This document shows, piece by piece, positions 35,613 through 46,108 of a DNA stretch of 64,000 bases. Each line of letters begins with the position of its first letter. The stretch's first letter is position 1. This stretch comes from Fistulifera solaris (Eukaryota > Bacillariophyta > Bacillariophyceae > Naviculales > Stauroneidaceae). The stretch lies in contig AP026143.1 of assembly GCA_030295235.1 (NCBI GenBank), forward strand, positions 124,001 to 188,000. The letters are read 5' to 3'. The notes under the pieces were generated by a model that ran no database searches, had not been told where the DNA came from, and saw only the letters and a program-made list of their open reading frames with translations. A program made the position numbers and the translations under genes.

Positions 35613-35646
35613 GCCTAGAAAAAATACGGCCGTATTTTTTCTAGGC
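35613..35646. repeat. Perfect 34-nt palindrome (17-bp arms, no loop)
   Basis: Arms GCCTAGAAAAAATACGG and CCGTATTTTTTCTAGGC are exact complements with no spacer. The sequence could extrude a cruciform or form an RNA hairpin. No gene ends next to it, so a terminator role is unsupported. Confidence 0.9.
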
Positions 35647-36074
35647 ACCGCTGCAGCGATCAATTGAACCGTCAAACAGAAAAATGACTGATCTATGATC
35701 GGAACCAGCAAAGCAACACCGATAGAATTATCAAAACACATTGTGCCTTTGTAAACTTGCGGCTCACAAGCTACGAACATAAAGCGGAAAATAGAGGAGC
35801 GCAACTATCTTCGAACTTTTTGCTGCCATTTCCGCTCCTTGTTTCTGCTGTTTTGATGATCATTTGAAGTTGTTCATTGTGGTGACATATTTGTTGCCTT
35901 CAAAGGAAACCTTAGGCATTTACTTCTTCCCGGAGCACAAGTCGTAAGTGGAGCTAGCTAGAGCTAAGCTAGAGCTACTGTAGTTTCAAAGCAAGCTTTG
36001 TCTGTCCGTTTGACGTGTGACTAGCTTACCTACAGAGAAGCGGAGAGTGATGAACAATCGATATTTTTCTGATA

Positions 36075-36861
36075 CCATTCGGGTCAAATGAGTTTCTGAG
36101 TACTGTAAAATATATAGGACACGATTACTATATACATTAGTGTATTTTTACGACAGAAATCGTATACCGTGTCAAAATCCACCGTTTTTTCCTCCTCCGC
36201 ACCACGATGATATCGCGGTTAAACCATGGTCTTTCGACGATGCACATTGGAGTTGTTTGTGGTGCTGCTTGTGTCGTTTTGCACCATTCGAACAAACGAG
36301 AGCAGGTTGATAGAATGGCGCAAAACATCACAAGGAGAACCACAGAGTGCCGAGTTTTCGGAGTTCTGTTTGGTCGCGCGAAACATGAGCTTCGACATGC
36401 ATTTAAAGCAAAAAGGTGCTTAAAGTCCATCTCTCATAACAAAACTTAGAAATAGTGTAAATTACTATAAACGATACCCATTGATGAAAGAAATCCAAAG
36501 AGAACCTTCATTTCGGTATCGAAGGCTGAGATCGTTGTGTCGGGAGGAATTTTTCCTGTCCTCCACAGGCGATCATAAATCTCCGCAATCTATCAAGCTG
36601 CTGTTGCGTGGCCGCACCGTTCTGTCGCTCTTACGTCGTTTGTTCGAATGGTGCAAAACGACACAAGCAGCACCACAAACAACTCCAATGTGCATCGTCG
36701 AAAGACCATGGTTTAACCGCGATATCATCGTGGTGCGGAGGAGGAAAAAAACGGTCGATTTTGACACGGTATACGATTTCTGTCGTAAAAACACACTAAT
36801 GTATATAGTAATCGTGTCCTATATATTTTACAGTACTCAGAAACTCATTTGACCCGAATGG
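36075..36861. mobile_element. Foldback-type DNA element with about 224-bp terminal inverted repeats, TA-flanked
   Basis: The left arm (36075..36298, beginning CCATTCGGGTCAAATGAG) and the right arm (36637..36861, ending CTCATTTGACCCGAATGG) are inverted copies. They are nearly identical: I see one substitution and one T6/T7 length difference near the CCTCCTCC tract. The element is flanked on both sides by TA, as for Tc1/mariner-like target duplications. The 338-bp centre has no long coding frame, so this is a non-autonomous element. The near identity of the arms suggests a young insertion or ongoing conversion between the arms. Confidence 0.78.
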
Positions 36862-36863
36862 TA

Positions 36864-37436
36864 AGGGCTGGTTACTTTTTCAAGGGTCTCCTCGTTCAAT
36901 TAGTACATATTTCTACGTAGGTACATTATGATAATATAGTCAAATTATCTTGGGTCAAACGACCTCCGCCGCGATAAAAGCACGACGACCATGGCAAAAT
37001 GTCATTCATATGGCTGTATCTTATGTTTTAGGTAGCGCTTCCCATTCAAAATCATACAGCACGATTACTTACATAACGATGAACATAATATGTGGAAATG
37101 AACGGGCAGTGAGCTTCCACGGTCGAGATTTCCGCTTTCGAGTCAGTTTTCTACGGTAAAAAAGCACGTGTAGTATCGAATTACGCCCTTTCGTCGCAAC
37201 CCGGTCGACTCTGATAAAAATAAAACATTCGATTAAACCGCATAATTAAACTGATATGATAAGAAAAAGAACAATGCCAATTAAGCTTCATTTGATCGAA
37301 TGACACACCATCATGTTTACACTGGCATTGTGCGGAATTTGCCATGGTGAGATTTTCATTCCGACAGCTTACTGTATCACAGAGTGTACATTTACGGAGC
37401 TATCGCGGCAGGGCGTCCCTGCGTGTAACCAGCCCT
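36864..37436. mobile_element. Short TA-flanked inverted-repeat element (MITE-like), 573 bp
   Basis: Begins AGGGCTGGTTAC and ends GTAACCAGCCCT, a perfect 12-bp terminal inverted repeat, with TA on both sides. The left TA (36862..36863) is the same dinucleotide that bounds the right end of the foldback element. No transposase-like frame is present. This fits a non-autonomous Tc1/mariner-type element; the family cannot be named without other copies. Confidence 0.65.
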
Positions 37437-37759
37437 TACTAGTTCAAAACCGGAGCGAAAAATTTGCGTCTTTTTCTCACTGACTCACTTTTCGCGCACT
37501 TCTGTTCGCACCGAAATCTGTTGTCGTTCAAGTCCGCAAACAGAATCCAATCGTTGCATCAATTCTTTTGCAGTGCCTTGTGCCTTGTGCCTCCTTTATC
37601 ATCTTTGCCCAAGCCTTGTAGACTATTGACGCATCTGCATCTGCTATTGGAATCATTTTTCTTTGAGGCAGAAGTGCGGCCCTGACGTTAACGAACATAT
37701 CATTTCGCAGAATTATCAACATCGAAGTTCGAGCCGTTTGAAGTCGCAGAAACGCCAAG

Positions 37760-39165
37760 ATGAGTCCAAACTATTCTAGTTATCCTCAAAGTTGGAAGAA
37801 GTTGTCTTGGATCGCCAATATATGCTTGATCGTTTGCATCACACTGTCTTCGGGTGCTGCCCTCGTCACAACAAATGCGAACGGCCCAGCTACAAAATCA
37901 CGAAAGAATGTTTTTTACGCCGACAATACGTTCAAAGTTTCGGCTGAAACTTTCGATGACTTGAATTCATTGTCACCGGAAGAGCGAACGGTGGTATCGG
38001 TGGTTCGTTCTTGCGGACCATCGGTCGGATATGTCACGTCTGTTCTACCCAGCAACGAAGCTCGCAATACCTCACGTACCGTTTTGAACGGCGTTCCGAG
38101 CGGCTTCCCACTCGGTTCGGGATCCTGTTTCATCGTCGACACGACATCCGCCGGAAATGCTACATACTTGGCTACCAATTATCACGTAATCGAACAGGCT
38201 TACGAGCTGCAGTCGATGGACGAATCGGGTCGTAGAATACGAAAGGAGATAGCCGGAAATCTTACCGCTTTTCTACCCAGGAGCAATGAATTGTGCGATT
38301 CTATCAACAAAACAGGTCTCTCTTCCTTTTTCCGACAATCCCGTGCTACCGTAATACCCGAAATTTACGTTCGCGTGAACAGCGCCACCCGCTTTCAGAA
38401 ATGCCGCATTGTCGGCGTCGATCCCAAGTTTGATTTAGCCGTGCTGTGTTTGGAAACCAACCGTTCTTCTGATTCCTTTCAAGCCCTCGACTTTGGTTCG
38501 TCCACCGATCTGGTGGTCGGTCAAGGTCTCATTGCGATTGGTAACCCGTTCGGACTCGAGAGTACGGTGACAACGGGTGTCGTATCAGCGTTGGGTCGCG
38601 AAGTCACGACCGCTCCCCGCCGGCGAGGATTGGTCTCCATACCCAGTATTCCCTTGCGGAATTGCATTCAAACCGATTGTGCGATTAATCCGGGCAACTC
38701 GGGTGGTCCCTTGCTCAACCGGCGGGGCCAAGTGGTGGGCATCAATTCGGCCATTCTCTCCACGTCCGGATCCAGTGCCGGCATCGGATTCGCTGTCCCC
38801 TCCGATGCCATTCAAGAAGAGATTCGTAACATCATTCTTAAGGATTCCCGACGATATTCGCAGCGCGGTATGGTGACATTAGGTGTCGCCATTGTGAAGC
38901 AATCGGCGTGGTCGAACAAGAATTGGATTGCAAAGATTGCTCCAAATTCTCCGGCCGCGAACGCCGGAATGAAACCACTGCAAATGAACCCAGCCCGTGG
39001 ATGCATAGAAGCCGGTGAAGCGATTGTGGCGATTGGTAGTAAGCCTGTCTCAAACTTTGCGGAACTGCAAAGGAACTCTCGCGGTGTGTGCCTGGTGAAC
39101 AACTCTCGATCACCTTGGCAGATTTCATGACACAAGAAAGACGCGTTGTTTATTTGACGCTATAA
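37760..39165 (+). CDS. HtrA/Deg-type serine protease with C-terminal PDZ domain
   Basis: An ATP-independent protein quality-control protease of about 468 aa. The catalytic triad is visible: His142 in ATNYHVIEQ, Asp225 in PKFDLAVL, Ser314 in NPGNSGGPL. A single PDZ-like domain follows (about 380-465). The N-terminus has a hydrophobic stretch (WIANICLIVCITLSSGAAL) consistent with a signal peptide or anchor. I see no clear plastid motif after it, so location is open (secretory route, possibly plastid lumen). The frame is broken near the end: the A3 run at 39069..39071 seems one base short. With it, the PDZ continues to EQLSITLADFMTQERRVVYL and stops at 39165. As written, the frame stops at 39130 with an unrelated tail. 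Confidence 0.9.
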
Positions 39166-39432
39166 TCACACGTAACAGTCTTAAAATGAGAAAATTTTGC
39201 TACTAACTATGGACTTTATTTAGACTCGAGACTTTTTGTACATAGCCCAGCTTCCATCACGAGTAAAAATTAGTCACGAACGAGTGACATCAGAAAGTGC
39301 GTTTTCTGACGACCACGAAAACTTGCACTTTTCTCCTTGAATAAGCGCGCCATCTTTGAACGACAAAACACACAACGTATTCTTTCCAAGTTAGACCGAT
39401 TCCAATTCGAAAGACATCCACAAATAATAACA

Positions 39433-41256
39433 ATGAAGTCTTTACTGATATTAACATCACTATTAGCACTAACTGCGGATGCTTTGACTGGCACTACCGG
39501 TAGTAGAACGTTCGCGAGACAATCTGCTGGGTTGAAACAATCGACCCTTTCTTCGGAATCATCTTCTACATACCAGGCACCGCTTTCCGAAATTACCAAA
39601 CGCCGCAATTTGGCCATCATCAGTCATCCCGATTCGGGAAAAACAACCATGACCGAAAAGTTGTTACTGTACGGAGGAGCCTTGCAGCAAGCGGGGGCGG
39701 TCCGACACAAAGCCGAACAACGAGCGACGCAATCGGATTTCTTGGCCATGGAACAAGAACGTGGTATCAGTATCAGCAGTACGGTGCTCAACTTCGATTA
39801 TCAAGATTACACCATCCGTTTACTGGATACACCCGGGCATCAAGATTTTTCCGAGGATACGTAAGTTCTCACTACTTATCTTGTCGTCGTTGTTTTTCTT
39901 CTTTCATCTCACTTGTTTTTCGACAGCTACCGCGCGCTCGCAGCCACCGATCAGGCACTCATGCTAATGGACGCCGCGAAAGGTCTGGAACCACAAACTC
40001 GCAAACTATTTGAAGTCTGTCAGCTCCGCTCGATTCCGTTGTTTACCTTTGTCAATAAGATGGATCGACCCGCCTTGTCACCGTACGATATCATGGATCA
40101 AATCGAACAAGAATTTGGTCTTGAACCGCATCCGATTTTGTGGCCCATTGGGGATGGTGATCGTTTCAAGGGCGTGTTGGATCGGACGACGAATACGGTG
40201 CATTTGTATCAGAAAGCGGAGAAACGAGGCGCCAAAGCGGAAGCAACGGAAGTGGCACTGGACGACGAGCGATTAGCGGACTGGATTGGAGACAGCGAAT
40301 TGTACGAAAAATTGATGGAAGACGCAGAATTATTGAACGAAATGATCCCTCCGTTGGACATGGAACGAGTCATGATTGGCAAGCAGAGTCCTTTGTTTTT
40401 TGGATCGGCCATGACAAATTTTGGTGTGCAGCTTTTTCTCGATCATTTCTGCCGGATGGGTACGGAGCCTCTGGGTCGGGAAACGTCGAAAGATATTTTG
40501 ATTACTCCAGACTATGGGGAATTTACCGGATTTGTATTCAAAACGCAAGCCAATCTCGATCCGAAACACCGAGATCGTTTAGCCTACGTTCGTATTGTTT
40601 CGGGCAAATACGAAAAAAGGCATGAAAGTGAATCATTCGCGTTCGAAGCGCCAATACAATTTAGCTCAAGCCCAGGCGTTGTTTGGTTCGGACCGAACGT
40701 CAGTGGATGAAGCTTTTCCGGGTGATGTAATTGGTATTAATAACCCGGGAAGTTTTGCCATCGGTGACACCCTTTACTCTGGAAACTCGCCCATTGCTTT
40801 TCCCGGTATCCCATCCTTTTCGCCGGAAAAGTTTGCGTACATTCGAGCACCTAACCCGTCGGATTACAAATCCTTCAAAAGGGCATTGACCAGTTGCTGG
40901 CCGAAGGGGCGGTGCAAGCCTTGCGCCAACGAAATGACGAAAACGGTCCTCTACTGCTAGCTGCGGTCGGTCAGTTACAGTTTGAAGTAGTACAAGCTCG
41001 GCTGCTGAGCGAGTACAAAGTTGACTCGAAAATGGAACCACTGGGCTATTCCTTAGCGCGATGGGTCGATGGAGGCTGGGAAGCTGTTGAAAAGGCCGAC
41101 AAAGACGGGAAATTATTTGGAATTATGATCGTCCAAGATCAGTGGAAAAGGCCAGTTCTTTTGTTTCGAAATGATTGGAAGGCAGCCAGTCTGGCGGAAG
41201 AAGAGAAATATCTTCAATTGAAGCCTTGGTCGGCCCCTCCAGCTATGGATGACTAA
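39433..41256 (+). CDS. prfC: Peptide chain release factor 3 (RF3), probably plastid-targeted
   Basis: A GTPase that recycles class I release factors after translation termination. Exons 39433..39860 and 39927..41256 (66-nt intron) give 585 aa. GTPase motifs are intact: G1 [15 protein letters not shown]3 DTPGHQDF, G4 NKMD. The RF3-typical segments [13 protein letters not shown] and [14 protein letters not shown] are present. The N-terminus [17 protein letters not shown] is followed by Leu and a Ser/Thr/Arg-rich stretch, fitting a diatom bipartite plastid presequence with an ASAF-like site (ADA/L). Two single-base shifts occur, one extra in the A6 run 40613..40618 and one missing in the A4 run 40877..40880. 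They cancel, and bridging them gives the expected [12 protein letters not shown] and [10 protein letters not shown] regions. Confidence 0.93.
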
Positions 41257-41538
41257 TTAGTAGATTTGCTGTTCAAGTAGTACATGTCGCCGAGTTTCGT
41301 TCTTGTGAATGAGTTCTGCTAAACGTGGTTTTCGCACGCAAGCACCGACCGGGGCTGAATTGACATAATGGCATGCTGTTTTTCGGTTATGCGAATAGTA
41401 ACGCACTATGTATGTGTGTTCCCCTTTAATGTAATAAAGAATACGCAGACAATCATTTTTCCAACGAAACGAGCTCAATGATAATGATGTAAACCAACTA
41501 TAAATTAACGGCCATCATTGTAACCTGTTTTACACGAA

Positions 41539-42132
41539 ATGCCAAGAGCACCTCGACGCAACGAAACTCATACATTCATTCTTCTGCGTGCTACCTCTGC
41601 TCATAATATTTTCAGAGCAACCAAGATTACCAACATGGAGAAAAAGGACATTCCAGCTGTGATTGCGATCCAACCGACTGCTGGCGAGGAAGACTCAGCC
41701 ATGCGTCAAGCGACCGTTGCTTTGGCCCGTGCCATCTGTTTCGGAACACACGATGACATTGTGCAAGCGAACCAACGAGTTTCGAGCATTGTGCAGCAGC
41801 AAGTGCGAGAGGCTGTTTATGACATGCAGGAGATGATGGAGGCCCTACAAGATGCCATTGGTAATCATGATATCATTCGGAATCCCAACGTCAGCGCCTG
41901 CAACGGCAAGCCGAAGACATGGAGTTGCTTGGTCTGTAAAAAACCGACGCAGCACGTCTGCAATCATCCCGACTGTCAAGCTTGGAAACGAAGCAGCGGG
42001 TTGCTCGGGACGCCTCTTTGCGGCCCTAGAGCCGATAGTAGCAAGAATCCGGATGGTTTAACATGCATGCAAATTCATAGGCAGAGGCTTCGCGAGGAAA
42101 AAACCGGTTTTGCAAAACAGCACTCAACGTAA
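41539..42132 (+). CDS. Small Cys/His-rich protein of unknown function
   Basis: An intact 197-aa frame; a second ATG at about 41635 (MEKKDIPAVI) could be the true start. I do not recognise it. The middle is helical. The C-terminal half has a CLVCKKPTQHVCNHPDC cluster and later Cys residues in CGPR and TCMQIH, spaced as in a small zinc-binding module (C-x2-C, H-x-C, H-x2-C). There is no signal peptide or membrane helix. Diatoms carry many short zinc-ribbon-like proteins often linked to transposon-derived or nuclear proteins, but nothing here decides between these. Confidence 0.6.
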   Translation: MPRAPRRNETHTFILLRATSAHNIFRATKITNMEKKDIPAVIAIQPTAGEEDSAMRQATVALARAICFGTHDDIVQANQRVSSIVQQQVREAVYDMQEMMEALQDAIGNHDIIRNPNVSACNGKPKTWSCLVCKKPTQHVCNHPDCQAWKRSSGLLGTPLCGPRADSSKNPDGLTCMQIHRQRLREEKTGFAKQHST

Positions 42133-42454
42133 GGAAGTGCGACCATGCTGCTCTAAGCGCAATAAGTAGTCCATAATGAAACCAACTGAACCTTGATTAG
42201 CTTCCAAGCTAGTTCCTTCGCTTGTTCTTTCGTCCAGTCGTCAATTACCAAATTTCTAGGTAATGTTCGACACCAAATAGGACGATGAGTACCCGTATCA
42301 AAATTGCTTCGGCGTCATCAAAGCTCCTTCGTTACAACCTTACTGTAAACTTTGACGACACGAATTGGCTAGAGCGGTTAGCGAAATCAAAAAACGAGCA
42401 AAGTAAATCCTCTTCTAAATCCCGCAGTTTCACCACGAAAGTATCGTCACGATC
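42133..42454. other. Convergent 3' spacer
   Basis: 322 bp between two convergent genes. I see no further gene; a short open frame near 42285..42479 runs into the neighbouring gene antisense and has no protein-like features. Confidence 0.4.
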
Positions 42455-44140
42455 CTACTGCTTGATCATCGACAAATAAGCTTGATCTTCCCGTTCCTGC
42501 TGGTCCATTTTAAATTCTTCCAATTGTTGTTGTAGCATGGACTGCACGTCACTCGACACCACCAGTCCCTCGGTATCGACATACAGCAAAGACGTGACGA
42601 TGCTGGTATACAGTTCCGGATACTCGTACGCCACCAAACTCGAGAAGGATGGAGGCTTCTTCGGTTGCTCCGACTGTTCCTCCCATTCTCGACGTTGACT
42701 TTGCACCATGCGTAAGATTCCTTGCATAAAACAGATCGATTGATCACGCACCGGATTCCAAATATTCGGATCCACGCCGTTTTCCGCTTGCCGTTCCTGT
42801 TCCACGACGACCGCATGACTCAATTTCACCATGACACCGACGGCGGAACCCGCGCGATGCCATGTCTCGGGTGTACTTTGACTCGTGGGCATTTGCGAAA
42901 GGAGCCAGTGGGCCGCACTGTTGGTCTGGAGCATAGCATGCAACCAGGATACGCACGCCATGGTCAAGTTGGAGGTCAACAATGCGGAATTGGGTAGTAG
43001 GACACGTTCCATGAGATCGAGTACCGTCGCCATGACTTCACGAACCGGTCCCCCGTACGAAGACGACGACTCTGTTTGCGTCCAAAATCCGTAACGCACA
43101 GCATCTCTGCGAGAATGATTCCAAAATTCCACCAGTGTAGCGAGACACACTGATAACCATTCTTGTATGAGCCTGGTTTTGTGCCTTTTCGAGAACGGAT
43201 ACGGCTCCGTTGTTTCCTGCTCATTGTTATTTCCTTTTTCGTCATTCAATGATGATTCAGGATGAATCAATCGAAGAACAACATTCCCTCGCCGAATCAG
43301 CCACAGAGCAGCTCGTCGAAACAATTGCAAAAGTTGCATTCGTAAGGACCACACATCCTCGTGTTCTAGAAACAAACAAATGATCTTCATTCCGGCCATG
43401 GATAATTCCAAATCGTGCGTCTGCAAAATACACGTCTCCCGGATGCGTTGCAACAATATTTCCACGCGACTATTTCTTGGACGGTGCGCGGGTTCCATCC
43501 CAACGGTCGGAGACCACAAGGGGTTCTTCCATTCCTCTTGTTGCAATGGCACGAATTCACCACGCCGACGAATCCGACGAGAGGTCCTGGATGTCGATGT
43601 TTGAGTAGGCGGCGACAACTGCAAGATGGAATACAAGGCTTCCAAATGCTCGGCCTGCCATTCCGGCACCGCACATACAAAATCCAGACAATCGCTCACG
43701 ACATCTCGCGCAGAAATGGGTCGATTCTTTGCCACCATTTGCAACAAGAGGGGTGTGAAGGGTGTTTGTCGATCGACCAGTAATAAATGACGTGCCAATG
43801 TCATGCCACAGGATTCTTTGTGCACCGGAGTGGGAATTTGAGAGACTTGCAGCGGAAGTAAGGTCGTTGCCGGAGGCGTCGGTGCGACGATCGTGTGAGG
43901 AATGCGTTGTTGTTGTTGCTGCTTGTTTTGGGCCCGCGCCAAATTCGCTTCGTGCTGACTTCGTCGTAATTGATCCCGCAAATGCCGTTCGGTGTGTTGC
44001 AATTGACGTTCCACCAGCTGAATCTGATGTTGACATTCGGCTTCCGCCACGGCGAGTGCGGCTTGCAATTCAAAGTTTTCTTCCGCTTGTTGGGCCAGCT
44101 GTTGCTCCAGAAAGGCGATTCTGTCTTGTTCGTTGTTCAT
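42455..44140 (-). CDS. N-terminal coiled coil plus helical-repeat protein, function unknown
   Basis: An intact frame of 561 aa from the ATG at 44140. Residues 1-75 are a Gln/Glu-rich coiled coil (MNNEQDRIAFLEQQLAQQ). A short Pro/Gln linker follows, then about 450 residues of Leu-rich, mainly helical sequence resembling an ARM/HEAT-like solenoid. This layout recalls ATR-interacting protein (ATRIP), which also has an N-terminal coiled coil and helical repeats. I see no diagnostic motif, so that is only a suggestion. There are no signal or membrane segments. Confidence 0.65.
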   Translation of the reverse strand: MNNEQDRIAFLEQQLAQQAEENFELQAALAVAEAECQHQIQLVERQLQHTERHLRDQLRRSQHEANLARAQNKQQQQQRIPHTIVAPTPPATTLLPLQVSQIPTPVHKESCGMTLARHLLLVDRQTPFTPLLLQMVAKNRPISARDVVSDCLDFVCAVPEWQAEHLEALYSILQLSPPTQTSTSRTSRRIRRRGEFVPLQQEEWKNPLWSPTVGMEPAHRPRNSRVEILLQRIRETCILQTHDLELSMAGMKIICLFLEHEDVWSLRMQLLQLFRRAALWLIRRGNVVLRLIHPESSLNDEKGNNNEQETTEPYPFSKRHKTRLIQEWLSVCLATLVEFWNHSRRDAVRYGFWTQTESSSSYGGPVREVMATVLDLMERVLLPNSALLTSNLTMACVSWLHAMLQTNSAAHWLLSQMPTSQSTPETWHRAGSAVGVMVKLSHAVVVEQERQAENGVDPNIWNPVRDQSICFMQGILRMVQSQRREWEEQSEQPKKPPSFSSLVAYEYPELYTSIVTSLLYVDTEGLVVSSDVQSMLQQQLEEFKMDQQEREDQAYLSMIKQ

Positions 44141-44500
44141 TGTTGTGTTTTAATTGCAGGAAGATGAGTACGGGTATGTTAATAAGAATAATAAAATAAT
44201 ACTTGCTTGCGACGATCATTGTTTCTGGCGGCTTATTATTGCCGTTTATATTTGACGGGAAAAGAGGAAAAAGTAGCGTGACAGTACGTACGCCAACCGT
44301 TACTGAGGACTGCGTGACGCGTGACCCGAAAGATTTTTGACAATAATGAAAAAAAAAACAAGAAAACAAAAAAAAAATGAAAAAAAAGCGTGTGGCTCCT
44401 TGAGAACATCGCAATCATCATTATTTTATCACTTCCTCTGGCTAGAGCGTCCTTTAATTTTCTTTCCATGTTGCTGGATAGCATAATTTGCCCATAGAGA
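44141..44500. promoter_or_regulatory. Divergent spacer with A-rich tract
   Basis: 360 bp between divergent genes, including an almost pure A tract with scattered C/G (44347..44388). It must contain both promoters. The poly-A-rich tract could be a nucleosome-depleted region; that is inference. Confidence 0.4.
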
Positions 44501-46108
44501 ATGCCTTCGTGGACGACACGACGCGTTGTGCGACGGTGGATGACGGCGGGTGGGATCGTCTGGGTCGTTTTTTACACCTGGTGGTACAATAAACATTCCT
44601 GGAACGATCTTTCGATGGCTAGCACGGAAAAGCGACCCGATCCGCATTGCTATTCGACACAGCAATACGCCGCTATCCATTCTCTGGCACAAAACGCCGT
44701 CATTGGGAATTGCGGTGACGATACGAAATTTCATCGCCCCACTCCCCATCGGACCTCCTTGAAAGTAACGGTGGCCCAGTTTCATCCCTCTCTGGAAATC
44801 CACGAGGAATCAACCTATTTTATTCAGATTACCGTACAATTGCAAGCCTACAATTACAACCAACAAGCCCGACATCAGGGTGGTGATGAATTTGTCGGAA
44901 CCATCACGGGATGGTCTCCGGATGGTGTTTTGTTTCAAACGGCACGCGTATGGACCGACCTGCGGAATGGAACGTATCGTGTAACCTTTCGGATACCACG
45001 CATGGAACTGGCAGCCTACCGCATTACATTGATGCACTATTACACCTGTTACGATGGGTTTCTCCAATACAGTACCACAGCGGGTGCAAGTACCTACCGA
45101 CTGCAACGGGGACCGATGATGTTACTGAATTCGTCGTCCTTTTTCTTGCAATTACCTCATCCGAAAGATGCAGAGTCACTGTTACACTACTTGTGGGAGG
45201 AACGGAAGGTGTGTGAATCCAGTCAAGACGGTATTGAGCAACTCACGGAAGGTATCTGGATGGAACGGATTGCCCCACAGAGTAACCCCGAACTCACGTT
45301 GAATGCCCAATGGACTCCGTTTTGTTGTCGTGCTCCGACCGTCACGACCAATCACATTCTCCGGATTGGTTCTTCGACCATGCCCCAGCCTACCTTACAA
45401 GTGGGAGATGTGTACGATCTGAAACGGAACTTTCACGACAAATGGATCCAGTTTTTATGGCATCGTGCACCGACCGAAGAAAATACGATCGTTCTGTCGT
45501 CCGGATTGCATTTTCTGTTCAATGGGTATCATCCCGCCGATTGTGTGCAACTGATCTTGCGGATGATTTGTCAATTGGCGCATCGCTGTTCCGGTCGTAT
45601 TTTAGTGGTGGGACCCGTACCAATTCAGCAGCAATTGTACGATCGAGTCGATATGACCGATTTGAATGTCATGTGGATCAATGCCTTATTGCATCAAGCC
45701 ATTCAAGTGGAAGGTGCGGGGCAATTGGAACGTATTTGCGTGGATCGCACCGATTTGGCGGAATTTCAAACGGTACCGCGCGTGGGACACATTTTGAAAG
45801 GTGCGGAAGCGGAAAAAGCATTGGAGCGGTTACGAGCGAAGGTGTCGTTTCAAATGTCAGTCGAAGAAATCGAATTGATCAAGTTCTTCCACGAGACCAC
45901 GAGCAAAGAAGCACGCATACGTATCTACAGCAATCGGACTGTATGGTTTGCCAACATCGAGCAGTTTCTCCGTCCTCGTCCCGAGACGTACGTCCAAGGA
46001 GACAAAATACATGACAAACGTGACATTAACGGCACTTCGCTGTTTCAGACGGCTCACTCGGAGCTGATCGATCAGTTGGGGATGCTACGTGCCGGGGCAG
46101 GGCCATGA
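44501..46108 (+). CDS. Type II membrane protein, NXPE/PC-esterase-like
   Basis: 535 aa, intact. A short Arg-rich cytosolic tail (MPSWTTRRVVRRW) precedes one hydrophobic helix (about 15-28), so the bulk should lie in the Golgi lumen or outside the cell. Residues about 85-170 look like an Ig/filamin-like beta domain (NGTYRVTFRIPRMELAAYRI). The C-terminal half resembles an SGNH/PC-esterase fold of NXPE proteins (ENTIVLSSGLHFLFNG as a candidate block, then RILVVGPVP). The family call rests on overall layout, and I cannot confirm catalytic residues. A role in modifying surface glycans is plausible. A long frame in the +1 register (45310..46014) is a shadow. Confidence 0.6.
   Translation: MPSWTTRRVVRRWMTAGGIVWVVFYTWWYNKHSWNDLSMASTEKRPDPHCYSTQQYAAIHSLAQNAVIGNCGDDTKFHRPTPHRTSLKVTVAQFHPSLEIHEESTYFIQITVQLQAYNYNQQARHQGGDEFVGTITGWSPDGVLFQTARVWTDLRNGTYRVTFRIPRMELAAYRITLMHYYTCYDGFLQYSTTAGASTYRLQRGPMMLLNSSSFFLQLPHPKDAESLLHYLWEERKVCESSQDGIEQLTEGIWMERIAPQSNPELTLNAQWTPFCCRAPTVTTNHILRIGSSTMPQPTLQVGDVYDLKRNFHDKWIQFLWHRAPTEENTIVLSSGLHFLFNGYHPADCVQLILRMICQLAHRCSGRILVVGPVPIQQQLYDRVDMTDLNVMWINALLHQAIQVEGAGQLERICVDRTDLAEFQTVPRVGHILKGAEAEKALERLRAKVSFQMSVEEIELIKFFHETTSKEARIRIYSNRTVWFANIEQFLRPRPETYVQGDKIHDKRDINGTSLFQTAHSELIDQLGMLRAGAGP

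Larger units (their letters stand above)
34832..36074. other. Gene-poor region with simple repeats
   Basis: About 1.2 kb upstream of the secreted VWD gene with no supportable coding frame. It holds TGAC/TGATGAG-type low-complexity repeats (35241..35468), a perfect palindrome (35613..35646) and GAGCTA repeats near 35950..35975. The promoter of the VWD gene must be at its left end. Confidence 0.5.

Noticed and set aside
35613-35646. The palindrome as a transcription terminator
   Set aside because: No gene ends beside it, and hairpin termination is not how nuclear genes end.
36137-36852. Short frames in the arms of the foldback element as a transposase remnant
   Set aside because: The same peptide appears in inverse in both arms because they are inverted copies; no transposase motif is present.
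43557-44036. A second minus-strand frame in the coiled-coil gene
   Set aside because: It overlaps an intact 561-aa frame and has no protein features.
45310-46014. A 234-codon open frame in another register of the NXPE-like gene
   Set aside because: Composition is unlike a real protein (Ser/Arg/Cys-rich shadow), and the main frame is intact and domain-like.
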